This document shows, one piece after another, positions 52,748 through 60,589 of a stretch of 64,000 nt of DNA (its first letter is position 1; every line of letters starts with the position of its first letter). Location of the stretch: assembly GCA_009692185.1 (NCBI GenBank), contig SHZT01000007.1, positions 89,011 to 153,010 of the forward strand. The letters are read 5' to 3'. Below the pieces are notes generated by a model. The model saw only the letters and a program-made list of their open reading frames with translations, did not search any database and was not told the DNA's origin. Source of the DNA: Gemmatimonadota bacterium (GTDB lineage: Bacteria > Gemmatimonadota > Gemmatimonadetes > Gemmatimonadales > GWC2-71-9). The translations under genes were made by a program, and so were the position numbers.

Positions 52748-53607
52748 GTCGTGGCTGGCCAGTCATAAAAGCCCTTCCCGGATTTCTTCCCCAGGTCCCC
52801 AGCCGACACCATCCGCCGAAGGATATCGGGCGCCGCGTAGCGTTCGTCCTTGAGCTCGCGGTGCAGATAGTCCGCGATGGCGAGCCGGACGTCGAGCCCG
52901 ACCAGGTCGGTCACCTTGAGCGGGCCCATGGGGTGTCCGTAGCCCAGTTCCATGGCCTTGTCGATGTCTTCCGCCGACGCCACGCCCTGCTCGACCATGC
53001 GCATCGCTTCGAGCCCCAGCACCACACCGAGGCGGGAGGAGGCAAACCCCGGCGTGTCGCGCACGACGATAGGGTCCTTGCCCATGCGGCGGGCGATGTC
53101 GGTGGCCTGCGTTGTGACCGCGGCATCGGTTCCCCCGTGCGGCACGATCTCGACCAGTCGCATGATGTGAACCGGATTGAAAAAATGCATGCCGACCACC
53201 CGCTCAGGGTATGCCGCGCCGGCGGCGATGCCGGCCACCGACAGCGAGGAGGTGTTGGTGGCGAGAATCGCCTTCGGGGAAACAGCGCTGACTCTGGCAA
53301 ACAGCTTCCGCTTTGTATCCAGGTCCTCGACGACGGCCTCGATAATGAGGTCCGCGTGGCGAACGGCTCGATCCACGTCCGGCTCGAACCCCAGGTGATT
53401 CGCGGCGTCATGGGCCTGCTTCGCCGTGAGCTTGGCCCGCTCAACGGCACCATCCAGGTTTTCCCGTATCCGAAGGAGGGCGGTGTCCAGCGCCGCTTCG
53501 CTGGCATCGGTGAGCACGGCGTCGTACCCCGCCATGGCCGCTACCTGGGCGATCCCGTGCCCCATGGTCCCGGCACCGACCACGGCAATCCGCTTCACGT
53601 CAGCCAC
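52744..53607 (-). CDS. 3-hydroxyacyl-CoA dehydrogenase (Hbd/PaaH-like)
   Basis: A 287-residue NAD-dependent enzyme. Rossmann motif VVGAGTMGHGIAQVAAMAGYDAVLTD, then LIIEAVVED, ILATNTSSLSV, the catalytic His region VVGMHFFNPVHIMRLVEIV and the C-terminal GYGHPMGPLKVTDLVGLD with GFYDW. Start GTG at 53607; a second in-frame GTG at 53598 forms GTGA with the stop of the upstream GDPD gene and is equally plausible (Val-Lys-Arg-Ile-Ala-Val-Val-Gly). It oxidises the product of the enoyl-CoA hydratase in this cluster. Confidence 0.93.
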   Translation of the reverse strand: MADVKRIAVVGAGTMGHGIAQVAAMAGYDAVLTDASEAALDTALLRIRENLDGAVERAKLTAKQAHDAANHLGFEPDVDRAVRHADLIIEAVVEDLDTKRKLFARVSAVSPKAILATNTSSLSVAGIAAGAAYPERVVGMHFFNPVHIMRLVEIVPHGGTDAAVTTQATDIARRMGKDPIVVRDTPGFASSRLGVVLGLEAMRMVEQGVASAEDIDKAMELGYGHPMGPLKVTDLVGLDVRLAIADYLHRELKDERYAAPDILRRMVSAGDLGKKSGKGFYDWPATT

Positions 53608-54266
53608 GCCCGCGCGCTGTCAGGGCGGTTGGTGCAAACCCCGTCAACGCCCAAGTCCTTCAAGGCCCCGATCCGCACCGGATCGTCCACGGTCCAGGCG
53701 AAGACCGTGCCCCCGCCATCGTGCACCGTGCGCACCAGGTCCGCGTCGATCAACGATTCGTGCTGCCACAGCTCCGTGGCACCCGCCGCCCGCAGTTGCT
53801 CGAGCGGGTTCACCGGGCGTGAGCAGGAGAGCACGCCGTACGTTCGTTCGGGGGCCCGCTCCCTGAGCCGCTGAACGGTTCGGTGATCAAACGAGTGCAG
53901 GTGATAGCCTCGAGAGTTTGGGCCGGCAGCGAGTTCCGCGAGCAGGAGCGGGTCGGAGTGGGGCGAGAGGGTCTTCACCTCGATGAACACCGTGGTGGCG
54001 GGCCCGATGGACTCGAGCGCCTCGGCCAGAGTGGGAATGACCTCACCGTTCTCAAGGGGACGTCCCCGGACCTGCGCGAGGGTCAGCGTGGAAATCGGGC
54101 GGCCCTGGAACAGCTCGTCATGGACCACGACGAACCGGAGGTCGGACGTGGCGTGTATGTCCAGCTCAATGCCGTCGGCACCCACGGCCACCGCCCGGCG
54201 AAAGGCCGCCAGCGAGTTCTCAGCCTCGAGCCGGGACGCCCCCCGGTGGGCAATGACGATGGTCAA
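53595..54266 (-). CDS. Glycerophosphodiester phosphodiesterase family protein
   Basis: A 223-residue GDPD TIM-barrel. The catalytic set is AHRGASRLEAENSLAAF (His-Arg and Glu), GIELDIHATSDLRFVVVHDE (Glu-Asp and His), the mid-barrel VFIEVKT, and a C-terminal VFAWTVDDPVRIGALKDLGVDGVCTNRPD. A TTG at 54266 is taken as the start, just after the stop of the oxygenase gene; no ATG or GTG exists between that stop and the first catalytic residues. It is short for the family (about 240-260), and as a phospholipid-turnover enzyme it is out of place in a CoA-catabolic cluster. Confidence 0.85.
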   Translation of the reverse strand: MTIVIAHRGASRLEAENSLAAFRRAVAVGADGIELDIHATSDLRFVVVHDELFQGRPISTLTLAQVRGRPLENGEVIPTLAEALESIGPATTVFIEVKTLSPHSDPLLLAELAAGPNSRGYHLHSFDHRTVQRLRERAPERTYGVLSCSRPVNPLEQLRAAGATELWQHESLIDADLVRTVHDGGGTVFAWTVDDPVRIGALKDLGVDGVCTNRPDSARAWLT

Positions 54267-54267
54267 G

Positions 54268-55380
54268 CTAGTTGCTGCTCGCTTTGCGGTGCTCGATCCA
54301 GTCGTTGTCCTTGGCCAGTTCGTTGAGCCGCTTGTAGTCGGCCTCGCCGGGAATGACCGACTCAAGGTACGCCGGGTAGCGCTCAGCGCTCACGGCTGCG
54401 CCGTCCACGGTGAAGTGCTGCCGGGCCCAGACACCGATCCGGCGGTTGAAACGGATGTCCGGAATCTCGAGCCACCGGTCGCGGTCGGGGATGTAGTCGT
54501 TGAGCCGGTCTACCAGCCGTACGCATTCCTCGCGGTAGAGCTGACGCGCGAGGTCGTTCAGCTGGCCCTGGTCGGCGTCAGCCGGGTTTTCCCGCTCGTC
54601 GAACCGTCCCTTGAGTCCCCACACGTAGGCCCAGTGCGCCGATGACGAGTGATCGGTCCCGAACAGGTCAAAGGCGGTGGGCACCCACTTGTTGAAGAAC
54701 TTCTGGATCAACTCGGGCTCGACCCTGCCGGCCTTCACCACCCGCAGGAGTCCCGAGTTCCCCGTGCCCAGGTGATAGCTCTCTTCCTTGAGCATCGGCC
54801 CCATGGAGAGGGCCAGGGGCTCAAACGCCGAAACCGAGAGCATCTTGAGCTGGAACTTGCCGTCCCGATCGATGAACTGGGTGTACGTGAAGAAGTCCAG
54901 CCAGTTGTCCACGATCTCATTGAAGCTGCCCAGGAGGCGCTGGCCTTCGAAAGCCCGGCGCTCGAGAAGCTTTTGCGCCTCGCGCTTTCCCTCGTCCCCG
55001 AAGTGCTGGCACAGCAGGTAGGACATTTGCCACCCGTGCCGCATTTCCTCGCACATCACCCGGGTAATGGAGAGCATGTCGTAATCGCTCGGCGGCTTGA
55101 TCAGGAGATTCCGCTGTTGCTCGACGGAAGCGAACTCGGTGTCGCCCTGGTACACGATGAGGTTTTGCAGGGCGTCCCGGATACGCTGATCCGGGATATG
55201 CATGAGCGTGGGCCACTTGAGCTGCCCCTTGAAATGCCCGAACTCGATTTCACCGATCTCGGGCTCGCCGAACTTCACCTCGAAGTTGAACTGGCGAAGC
55301 TCCTTGCGGTCGAGACCGATGGAATCCTGCCAGAACTTGAAGTAGTCAATCCAGTCGTCCCACGTGTGCACCTTGCGCAT
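54268..55380 (-). CDS. BoxB/PaaA-like di-iron oxygenase component
   Basis: A 370-residue ferritin-like protein. VYQGDTEFASVEQQRNLL, RVMCEEMRHGWQMSYLL, NWLDFFTYTQFIDRDGKFQL and MLKEESYHLGTGNSGLLRV supply carboxylate and His di-iron ligands (two Glu-x-x-His pairs). The pattern is close to BoxB, the benzoyl-CoA epoxidase, and more distantly to PaaA of phenylacetyl-CoA epoxidase. It is shorter than BoxB (about 470). No reductase (BoxA/PaaE) or BoxC is visible in the window, so the partner must be elsewhere. ATG at 55380 with a GAGGGGG site before it. Confidence 0.75.
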   Translation of the reverse strand: MRKVHTWDDWIDYFKFWQDSIGLDRKELRQFNFEVKFGEPEIGEIEFGHFKGQLKWPTLMHIPDQRIRDALQNLIVYQGDTEFASVEQQRNLLIKPPSDYDMLSITRVMCEEMRHGWQMSYLLCQHFGDEGKREAQKLLERRAFEGQRLLGSFNEIVDNWLDFFTYTQFIDRDGKFQLKMLSVSAFEPLALSMGPMLKEESYHLGTGNSGLLRVVKAGRVEPELIQKFFNKWVPTAFDLFGTDHSSSAHWAYVWGLKGRFDERENPADADQGQLNDLARQLYREECVRLVDRLNDYIPDRDRWLEIPDIRFNRRIGVWARQHFTVDGAAVSAERYPAYLESVIPGEADYKRLNELAKDNDWIEHRKASSN

Positions 55381-55392
55381 CGGCGTGCCCCC

Positions 55393-55494
55393 TCAATGTC
55401 CTGCGAATGTCGGCGTGCGCTTCTCCAGAAACGCGGAGAGGCCTTCGGCGGCGTGCCGCCCCAATCCCGCCTTCCGCGACCCGCCTTCGGTCAC
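55393..55494 (-). pseudogene. 33-codon ORF with an enoyl-CoA hydratase C-terminus
   Basis: A GTG at 55494 forms GTGA with the thiolase stop and opens a frame ending AAEGLSAFLEKRTPTFAGH. That tail is the conserved C-terminus of crotonase-family enzymes (EG..AFLEKR.P.F.G). The preceding 14 residues do not look like the family. It is best read as the remnant of a deleted hydratase gene between the thiolase and the oxygenase, although the coupled start means it may still be translated. Confidence 0.55.
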
Positions 55495-56687
55495 AGTCTC
55501 TCCACGATCACCGCAATCCCCTGGCCGACGCCGATGCACATCGTGGCGAGGCCGTACCGGCCGCCCGTGCGGCGCAGGGCGTGCACCAGGGTGGTCATGA
55601 TGCGCGCGCCGGTGGCGCCCAGCGGATGTCCGAGCGCGATGGCGCCGCCGTAGATGTTCACCCGGCCGGGGTCCAGCGAGAGCTCCCGGATACAAGCAAT
55701 GGACTGGGCGGCGAATGCCTCGTTGAGTTCGATGAGATCGATGTCCGAGATCTTGAGTCCCGCCCGCTGGAGCGCCTTCCGCGTGGCCGGAATCGGCCCC
55801 AGTCCCATGGTCGAAGGGTCCACTCCGGCCACCGCGCTCGCCACGACGCGGGCCAGTGGCTCCACACCCAGGCCCTGTCCGGTCCCGCCCAGGACCAGCA
55901 TGGCCGCCGCGCCATCATTGACTCCGCTCGCGTTGCCCGCCGTGACCGTGCCGCCTCGCTCGACGAATACCGGCTTGAGGCGGGCAAGTTGTTCGAGGGT
56001 CGTGTCGGCGCGGGGGTGCTCGTCCCGCTCGCACTGGCCCATCGAGCCATCCGGCAGGCGCAGGGGAACGGGGACGATCTCGTCCTCGAATACATGAAGC
56101 GACTGCGCCGTGACGGCCCGCCGCTGGCTCTCGAACGCATACTGATCCTGTTCATCCCGGCTGATGCTGTAGCGCCGGGCGACGACTTCCGCGGTCGCGC
56201 CGAGGGAAATGGTCCATTCCGTGGGGAAGGCAGGGTTCACCAGGCGCCAGCCGATCGTCGTGTCCACGATTTCCGGCGGCCGGCGATCCCAGGTCGTCGA
56301 ACGCTTCGGCATGACGTACGGCGCGCGCGTCATGCTCTCTACGCCCCCCGCGACGAACGCCGTGCCTTCGTCCGCCTTGATGGCCTGGGCCGCGCTCGCC
56401 AGGGCCTGGAGCCCTGATCCGCACAGGCGGTTGACGGTTTGTCCCGGCACTTCCACCGGGTATCCCGCCAGGAGAGCCGCCATACGGGCGATGTTCCGGT
56501 TGTCCTCACCTGCCTGGTTGGCGCAACCGAGTATGACGTCGTCCAGCCCCGCCGGGTCGTATGCCACTCGCCCGACCGCCTCTCGCAGCACGAGCGCTGC
56601 GAGATCATCGGGCCGGACATCGGCCAGCGCCCCGCCGTATCGCCCCACGGGCGTCCGGACCGCGGAACAGATGTAGGCGTCTTTCAT
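55491..56687 (-). CDS. Thiolase (acetyl-CoA acyltransferase, PcaF/PaaJ-like)
   Basis: A 398-residue thiolase. Nucleophile Cys89 lies in VNRLCGSGLQALASA, and the second catalytic His and Cys lie in GGAIALGHPLGATGARI and LATMCIGVGQG. GEDNRNIARMAALLAGYPVEVPG resembles beta-ketoadipyl-CoA thiolases of aromatic degradation, while FadA-type enzymes are alternatives. ATG start. Downstream of the aldehyde dehydrogenase gene on the same strand, separated by an octamer repeat tract. Confidence 0.92.
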   Translation of the reverse strand: MKDAYICSAVRTPVGRYGGALADVRPDDLAALVLREAVGRVAYDPAGLDDVILGCANQAGEDNRNIARMAALLAGYPVEVPGQTVNRLCGSGLQALASAAQAIKADEGTAFVAGGVESMTRAPYVMPKRSTTWDRRPPEIVDTTIGWRLVNPAFPTEWTISLGATAEVVARRYSISRDEQDQYAFESQRRAVTAQSLHVFEDEIVPVPLRLPDGSMGQCERDEHPRADTTLEQLARLKPVFVERGGTVTAGNASGVNDGAAAMLVLGGTGQGLGVEPLARVVASAVAGVDPSTMGLGPIPATRKALQRAGLKISDIDLIELNEAFAAQSIACIRELSLDPGRVNIYGGAIALGHPLGATGARIMTTLVHALRRTGGRYGLATMCIGVGQGIAVIVERL

Positions 56688-56693
56688 GCGTAG

Positions 56694-56725
56694 CCGCTCA
56701 TCCGCTCGTCCGCTCGTCCGCCCCT
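56694..56725. repeat. Short tandem octamer repeat
   Basis: About four head-to-tail copies of an eight-base unit (CCGCTCGT, with CCGCTCAT first and CCGCCCCT last) fill the gap between the aldehyde dehydrogenase stop and the thiolase start. Confidence 0.75.
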
Positions 56726-58155
56726 CACAGTGCCACCCACACCGTCTTCACTTCGGTGTAGCCATCCAGCGCCTCGCGGCCGAGGTCGCGGCCAAAGCCG
56801 CTGGCCTTGAACCCCCCGAAGGGCGCCGCGGAATCGTAGAAGTTGTAGGTGTTGATCCAGACGGTTCCCGCCCGGATCGCCCGCGCCACGGTGTGAGCCT
56901 TCTTCACGTCGCGCGTCCAGATGCCCGCGGCCAGGCCATAGATGGTCTGGTTCGCCATCCTGATGCCTTCCTCCACGCCGTCGAACGTGAGGACCGAGAG
57001 CACCGGCCCGAAGATCTCTTCGTCCACGATCTTCATCCCCGGCTTCGCGTCGTCGAAGACCGTTGCTTCGACGTAGTAACCCTTGCCGTTGACCTTCGTC
57101 GCATTCCCGCCCGCGACAAGCGTCGCTTCCTTCTTGCCCGCCGCGATGTAGGACATGACGCTGTCCTGCTGCTTCTGGGAAACCAGGGCACCCAGGCGGG
57201 TCTTGGCGTCGAACGGATCGCCGGGCGTGAGTTTCTTGCTGCGGGCCACCAGTTCCGTCATCACCTGGTCGTGGACGGATTTCTCCACCAGCAAACGGGA
57301 CCCGGCGGCGCACACTTCGCCTTTACCATAGAAGATCGCGCCCTGCGCGCCCTTTACGGCCGACGGAATATCCGCGTCCGCGAATATGATATTGGGGCTT
57401 TTCCCCCCGAGCTCCAGGGAGATTCGCTTCACCGAATCGGCCGCATCGCGCATTATCTGCTTGCCGACGTCGGTCGAACCGGTGAACGCAACCTTGTCCA
57501 CTCCAGCGTGACGTACCAGCGCGCGTCCTGTGAGGGAGCCGGAGCCCGGCACCACGTTGAAGGCGCCCGGTGGAAATCCAGCCTGCTCCATGATCTCGGC
57601 CATGAGCAGGGCGGTGAGCGGCGTCTCGGATGCCGGCTTGAGGATCACCGTGCAGCCCGCCGCGAGGGCCGGGGCAAACTTCCAGCTGGCGAGGTTGAGC
57701 GGAAAATTCCACGGCACGATGGCGGCGACGACACCCACGGGCTCGCGGAGCGTGTACGTGAAGAACGGGCCGTCCACCGGCAGGGTGTCGCCCGTCACCT
57801 TGTCGGCCCAGCCGGCGTAGTAGCGGAGCGTTTCCACGGTCATGGCCACGTCGATCTTGGACTCGAAGAACGGCTTGCCGTTCTGCTGGGTCTCCAGTCG
57901 CGCCATGTCCTCCGCTCGCTGCTCGAGCAGATCGCCCGCGCGGTAGAGCAGGGCGCCGCGTTTCCGCGCCGACAGTCCCCGCCACGCGCCACCCTCCAGA
58001 CACGTCCGCGCCACGCGCACGGCCTGGTCAACGTCCGATTCGGACCCGAGCGCGACCTCGGCGAGGGTTTCCTCGGTGGCCGGGTTGGTGACTTGGAACC
58101 GCTCCCCCGTGCTGGCCGGGCGCCACGCGTTGCCGATGAAGAGATCGGTGTGCAC
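56725..58155 (-). CDS. Aldehyde dehydrogenase family protein
   Basis: A 476-residue NAD(P)-dependent dehydrogenase. PWNFPLNLASWKFAPALAAG and LKPASETPLTAL bind the cofactor, GSTDVGKQI gives the Rossmann loop, the general base Glu is in LELGGKSPNI, and the catalytic Cys in GEVCAAGSRLLVE. EEIFGPVLSVLTF and the C-terminal PFGGFKASGFGRDLG complete the family set. Start GTG at 58155 shares one base with the TAG of the hydratase gene; a longer open frame upstream is a shadow of that gene. It probably oxidises an aldehyde intermediate of the cluster; substrate not determined. Confidence 0.92.
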   Translation of the reverse strand: MHTDLFIGNAWRPASTGERFQVTNPATEETLAEVALGSESDVDQAVRVARTCLEGGAWRGLSARKRGALLYRAGDLLEQRAEDMARLETQQNGKPFFESKIDVAMTVETLRYYAGWADKVTGDTLPVDGPFFTYTLREPVGVVAAIVPWNFPLNLASWKFAPALAAGCTVILKPASETPLTALLMAEIMEQAGFPPGAFNVVPGSGSLTGRALVRHAGVDKVAFTGSTDVGKQIMRDAADSVKRISLELGGKSPNIIFADADIPSAVKGAQGAIFYGKGEVCAAGSRLLVEKSVHDQVMTELVARSKKLTPGDPFDAKTRLGALVSQKQQDSVMSYIAAGKKEATLVAGGNATKVNGKGYYVEATVFDDAKPGMKIVDEEIFGPVLSVLTFDGVEEGIRMANQTIYGLAAGIWTRDVKKAHTVARAIRAGTVWINTYNFYDSAAPFGGFKASGFGRDLGREALDGYTEVKTVWVAL

Positions 58156-58940
58156 TAGGCGCCCTTGAACTCGGCGACGCGCTTCTCCACGTACGCCTTG
58201 AGCCCCTCCTTGGCATCCTCGCTCTGGAAGAGCTGCTGCTGAAGCTCCCGCTCGAGGGTCAGGCCGCTCTCGAAGCCCATTTCGCCGCCTGACTGCACGG
58301 CCCGCTTGATGAGCCCCACGGCCTTGGAGGCCTTGTTCGGCGGGCAGAACTGCCTCGCGTACATCTGCACCTGGTTCCAGAACGTTTCCTTGGGGAAGAC
58401 CTCGTTCACGATGCCCAGGTCCTTCGCGCGGTCGAACGAGAAGGTCTCGCCCTTGATCATCATCTCGATCGCGAGCGACTTGCCCACAATACGGAGAAGC
58501 CGCTGTGTGCCGCCCGTGCCGGGCAGGACGCCCAGGCTGACTTCGGGAAGCCCGATCTTGCCGTTGTCCTGGCACGCCAGCCGAATGTCGCATGCCATCG
58601 CGATCTCGAGGCCCCCGCCCACGGTGTGCCCGTTGAGCGCGGCGATCGTGAGCTTGGGCGTCTGTTCGAGCCGGGACAGCGTCTCGTTGGCGTGCAGGCA
58701 GAAGAAGTACTTGAACCGCGGCGTCACTTCGGTCAGCATCTTGATGTTGGCGCCGGCCGAAAAGAACTTCTCGCCCTTGCCGCGAAGGATGATCACGTGG
58801 GCCGTGTCATCCATCCGCGCCCGCAAAATGGTCGCGTCCAGCTGCGTCATCATTTCATACGTGTAGGTATTGGCCGGCGGGTCGTTCAACTCGATGATGC
58901 CCAGCCCGTTCTCAACGCGATACTCGACCAAGGTCGCCAT
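58155..58940 (-). CDS. Enoyl-CoA hydratase
   Basis: A 261-residue crotonase. Oxyanion hole from ILRGKGEKFFSAGANIKML and ALNGHTVGGGLEIAMACDIRLA; the two hydratase glutamates are seen in GGGLEIA and IGLPEVSLGVLPGTGGTQRL, so true hydratase activity is likely. ATG at 58940. It is the first gene after the TetR regulator and begins the catabolic run with aldehyde dehydrogenase and thiolase. Confidence 0.92.
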   Translation of the reverse strand: MATLVEYRVENGLGIIELNDPPANTYTYEMMTQLDATILRARMDDTAHVIILRGKGEKFFSAGANIKMLTEVTPRFKYFFCLHANETLSRLEQTPKLTIAALNGHTVGGGLEIAMACDIRLACQDNGKIGLPEVSLGVLPGTGGTQRLLRIVGKSLAIEMMIKGETFSFDRAKDLGIVNEVFPKETFWNQVQMYARQFCPPNKASKAVGLIKRAVQSGGEMGFESGLTLERELQQQLFQSEDAKEGLKAYVEKRVAEFKGA

Positions 58941-58946
58941 ACTGGG

Positions 58947-59555
58947 TCAGTCTCCTTGTGGAGCCGTGGAAGGGGAGGGCGCGATCACGCCGGACAGGAA
59001 CAACTGGGCGAATCGGTCGGCCAGCGCGTCAGGACTGATGGGGCCATCGGGATGGTACCAGGTGTAGATCCAGTTCATCATGCCGAACAGGGCGTATGCG
59101 GCAACCTGTGGGTCGCCCTTCGGCGAGTTGTCGTCCAGGTCGGCGACAAGGGTCCGCAGAAGGTCTACGTAGCGACGCTTGAGCCCATTGATATCCGCGA
59201 GCCGCACCCCGTCGAGGCTATCGGCCTCGTGCGCAAGGACCTTCATTTCGCTCATGTGGCTCGCGAAGAAGCCCACGTGGTGGCGAATGAACCGCTCGAG
59301 TCGGTCCGCGGGGCCATGCCCATCGGCGAGCGCTCGCTCGGCGCCGGCGAGGACGGCGGAGAAACAGCGCTGTTGAATGAGGTAGAGCAGTTCGTTCTTG
59401 CCGCTCACATAGTGGTAGATGCCCGCGAGGCTCATCTCGGTTTCCCGGGAGAGAGCACGCATCGTGGTTGGATGGAAACCCTTGCCAGCAAACACCTTAG
59501 CGGCAACGGTCAAGATTCTTGCGAGGCGGGAATCGAATGTGAGTGGATCGACCAT
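58947..59555 (-). CDS. TetR-family transcriptional regulator
   Basis: A 202-residue repressor. N-terminal helix-turn-helix: ARILTVAAKVFAGKGFHPTTMRALSRETEMSLAGIYHYVSGKNELLYLI, then a ligand-binding domain. The pattern resembles regulators of fatty-acid and aromatic-acid CoA catabolism, fitting the genes behind it (hydratase starts six bases after its stop). ATG at 59555 is chosen because a palindromic operator and promoter lie just before it; the frame extends upstream through them. Likely autoregulated (inference), with an acyl-CoA as inducer. Confidence 0.92.
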   Translation of the reverse strand: MVDPLTFDSRLARILTVAAKVFAGKGFHPTTMRALSRETEMSLAGIYHYVSGKNELLYLIQQRCFSAVLAGAERALADGHGPADRLERFIRHHVGFFASHMSEMKVLAHEADSLDGVRLADINGLKRRYVDLLRTLVADLDDNSPKGDPQVAAYALFGMMNWIYTWYHPDGPISPDALADRFAQLFLSGVIAPSPSTAPQGD

Positions 59556-59556
59556 T

Positions 59557-59566
59557 CGAACGTTCG
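59557..59566. promoter_or_regulatory. Candidate operator of the TetR regulator
   Basis: CGAACGTTCG is a perfect 10-bp palindrome, extended by a further TTCG repeat on one side (to 59570). It lies between the predicted transcription start and the ATG of the tetR gene, an expected position for autorepression. Confidence 0.45.
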
Positions 59567-59583
59567 TTCGGTAAGGAAGGCTG

Positions 59584-59612
59584 AAGCTACGCCGACCATA
59601 AAGGCGGGTCAA
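59584..59612 (-). promoter_or_regulatory. Candidate promoter of tetR and the catabolic operon
   Basis: Minus strand: TTGACC (59607-59612), 17-base spacer, TAGCTT (59584-59589). Transcription would start near 59577, with the palindromic site immediately downstream. Confidence 0.5.
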
Positions 59613-59620
59613 GCTGGCCT

Positions 59621-59643
59621 AACGTCGCTCGCGCTCGGGCGTC
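59621..59643 (+). promoter_or_regulatory. Possible ECF-type promoter of the sigma-factor gene
   Basis: AAC (59621-59623) and CGTC (59640-59643) with a 16-base spacer match the usual ECF -35/-10 core. It would suit autoregulation of the sigma gene starting at 59654. The motif is short, so chance is possible. Confidence 0.3.
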
Positions 59644-59653
59644 TGATGTTCGC

Positions 59654-60184
59654 ATGACATCGCCCTCCGACGCACAGCTGATCGAGGCGTGGCGGGGGGG
59701 CGATGAAGCGGCCGCCGCCGAGTTGGTGCGCCGCCATGCCGAGTCGGTGGCGCGCTACTTGTCGGCGGCGGGCGCGAGGGACGACGTGGAAGACTTGGTC
59801 CAGGAGACGTTCTTCCGCGCGTTCCGCAAGATTTCGGGGTTCCGTGGTGGGGCGAGCTTTCGAACCTGGGTGATCGCGATCGGGGCCAACGCGCTCAAGG
59901 ACTCATACCGGCGCTCGAAGCGCCGGCCCATGGTGTCCCTGGAGACCGATGACATCGCCGACGAGCGCCCGGATGCCCACGCGGAGGTTGTCGGCCGGGA
60001 TCTCGAACTCCGGCTCGGCGCATGCGTGACCCGGTTGCCGCCAATGCAACGGGACGTGTTCCTCTTGCGCGCCCAGCAGGAAATGGAGTATGAAGACATC
60101 GCGGTAGCACTGGGAACGACCGTTGGCGCCGCCCGGGTGCATTTTCACCACGCGCTCAAGCGCCTGAAGGAATGGCTGGAGTAA
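59654..60184 (+). CDS. ECF-family RNA polymerase sigma factor
   Basis: A 176-residue sigma-70 family factor of ECF type. Region 2 runs about 20-90 with VEDLVQETFFRAFRKISGF and ASFRTWVIAIGANALKDSYRRSKRR; region 4 is about 120-170 with LPPMQRDVFLLRAQQEMEYEDIAVALGTTVGAARVHFHHALKRL. ATG start. Followed after 12 bases by a single-span membrane protein that is its probable anti-sigma factor. Confidence 0.93.
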   Translation: MTSPSDAQLIEAWRGGDEAAAAELVRRHAESVARYLSAAGARDDVEDLVQETFFRAFRKISGFRGGASFRTWVIAIGANALKDSYRRSKRRPMVSLETDDIADERPDAHAEVVGRDLELRLGACVTRLPPMQRDVFLLRAQQEMEYEDIAVALGTTVGAARVHFHHALKRLKEWLE

Positions 60185-60196
60185 GAGGGTGACGAC

Positions 60197-60589
60197 ATGA
60201 CGCTGAACGACAACGAACTGGAAGTCGCCGCACGCCGCCTCGGAACGCGTGCCGCCGCCCGCTTGGACATCGAGCGGACGAGCGGCGCCGTCCTCGCGCG
60301 GCTGCGCGCAACGCGCGCCACGCCCTGGTGGGCCGCGCCGGGCCTCCTCCAGGTCGCGGCGATGGTGGTACTCGCCCTCGGCATCGGGGTGTTCTACCGG
60401 GGCACCACGACCGGCCACCTGGCCGCTCTCGGTTCACCCGTGCAGCTCGACCCCCTTTCAGTCGATGAACTGGAGGAGGTACTGGACTCCCTTGTCATTG
60501 AGACCCCGCTGAGCCCCGATGCGCCGGTTGGGCTCGCAGACCTGGACGAGAGTCAGCTGACAGAGCTGCTCCGCCGGATGGAGGGTTGA
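60197..60589 (+). CDS. Probable anti-sigma factor, single-pass membrane protein
   Basis: A 130-residue protein with a charged N-terminal cytoplasmic region (about 1-45, ARLDIERTSGAVLARLRATRA), one membrane helix (about 50-68, LLQVAAMVVLALGIGVFY) and an acidic periplasmic tail (DPLSVDELEEVLDSLV). No zinc ZAS motif is seen. The anti-sigma role is inferred from topology and from position right after the ECF gene. Its TGA shares one base with the ATG of the next gene. Confidence 0.65.
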   Translation: MTLNDNELEVAARRLGTRAAARLDIERTSGAVLARLRATRATPWWAAPGLLQVAAMVVLALGIGVFYRGTTTGHLAALGSPVQLDPLSVDELEEVLDSLVIETPLSPDAPVGLADLDESQLTELLRRMEG

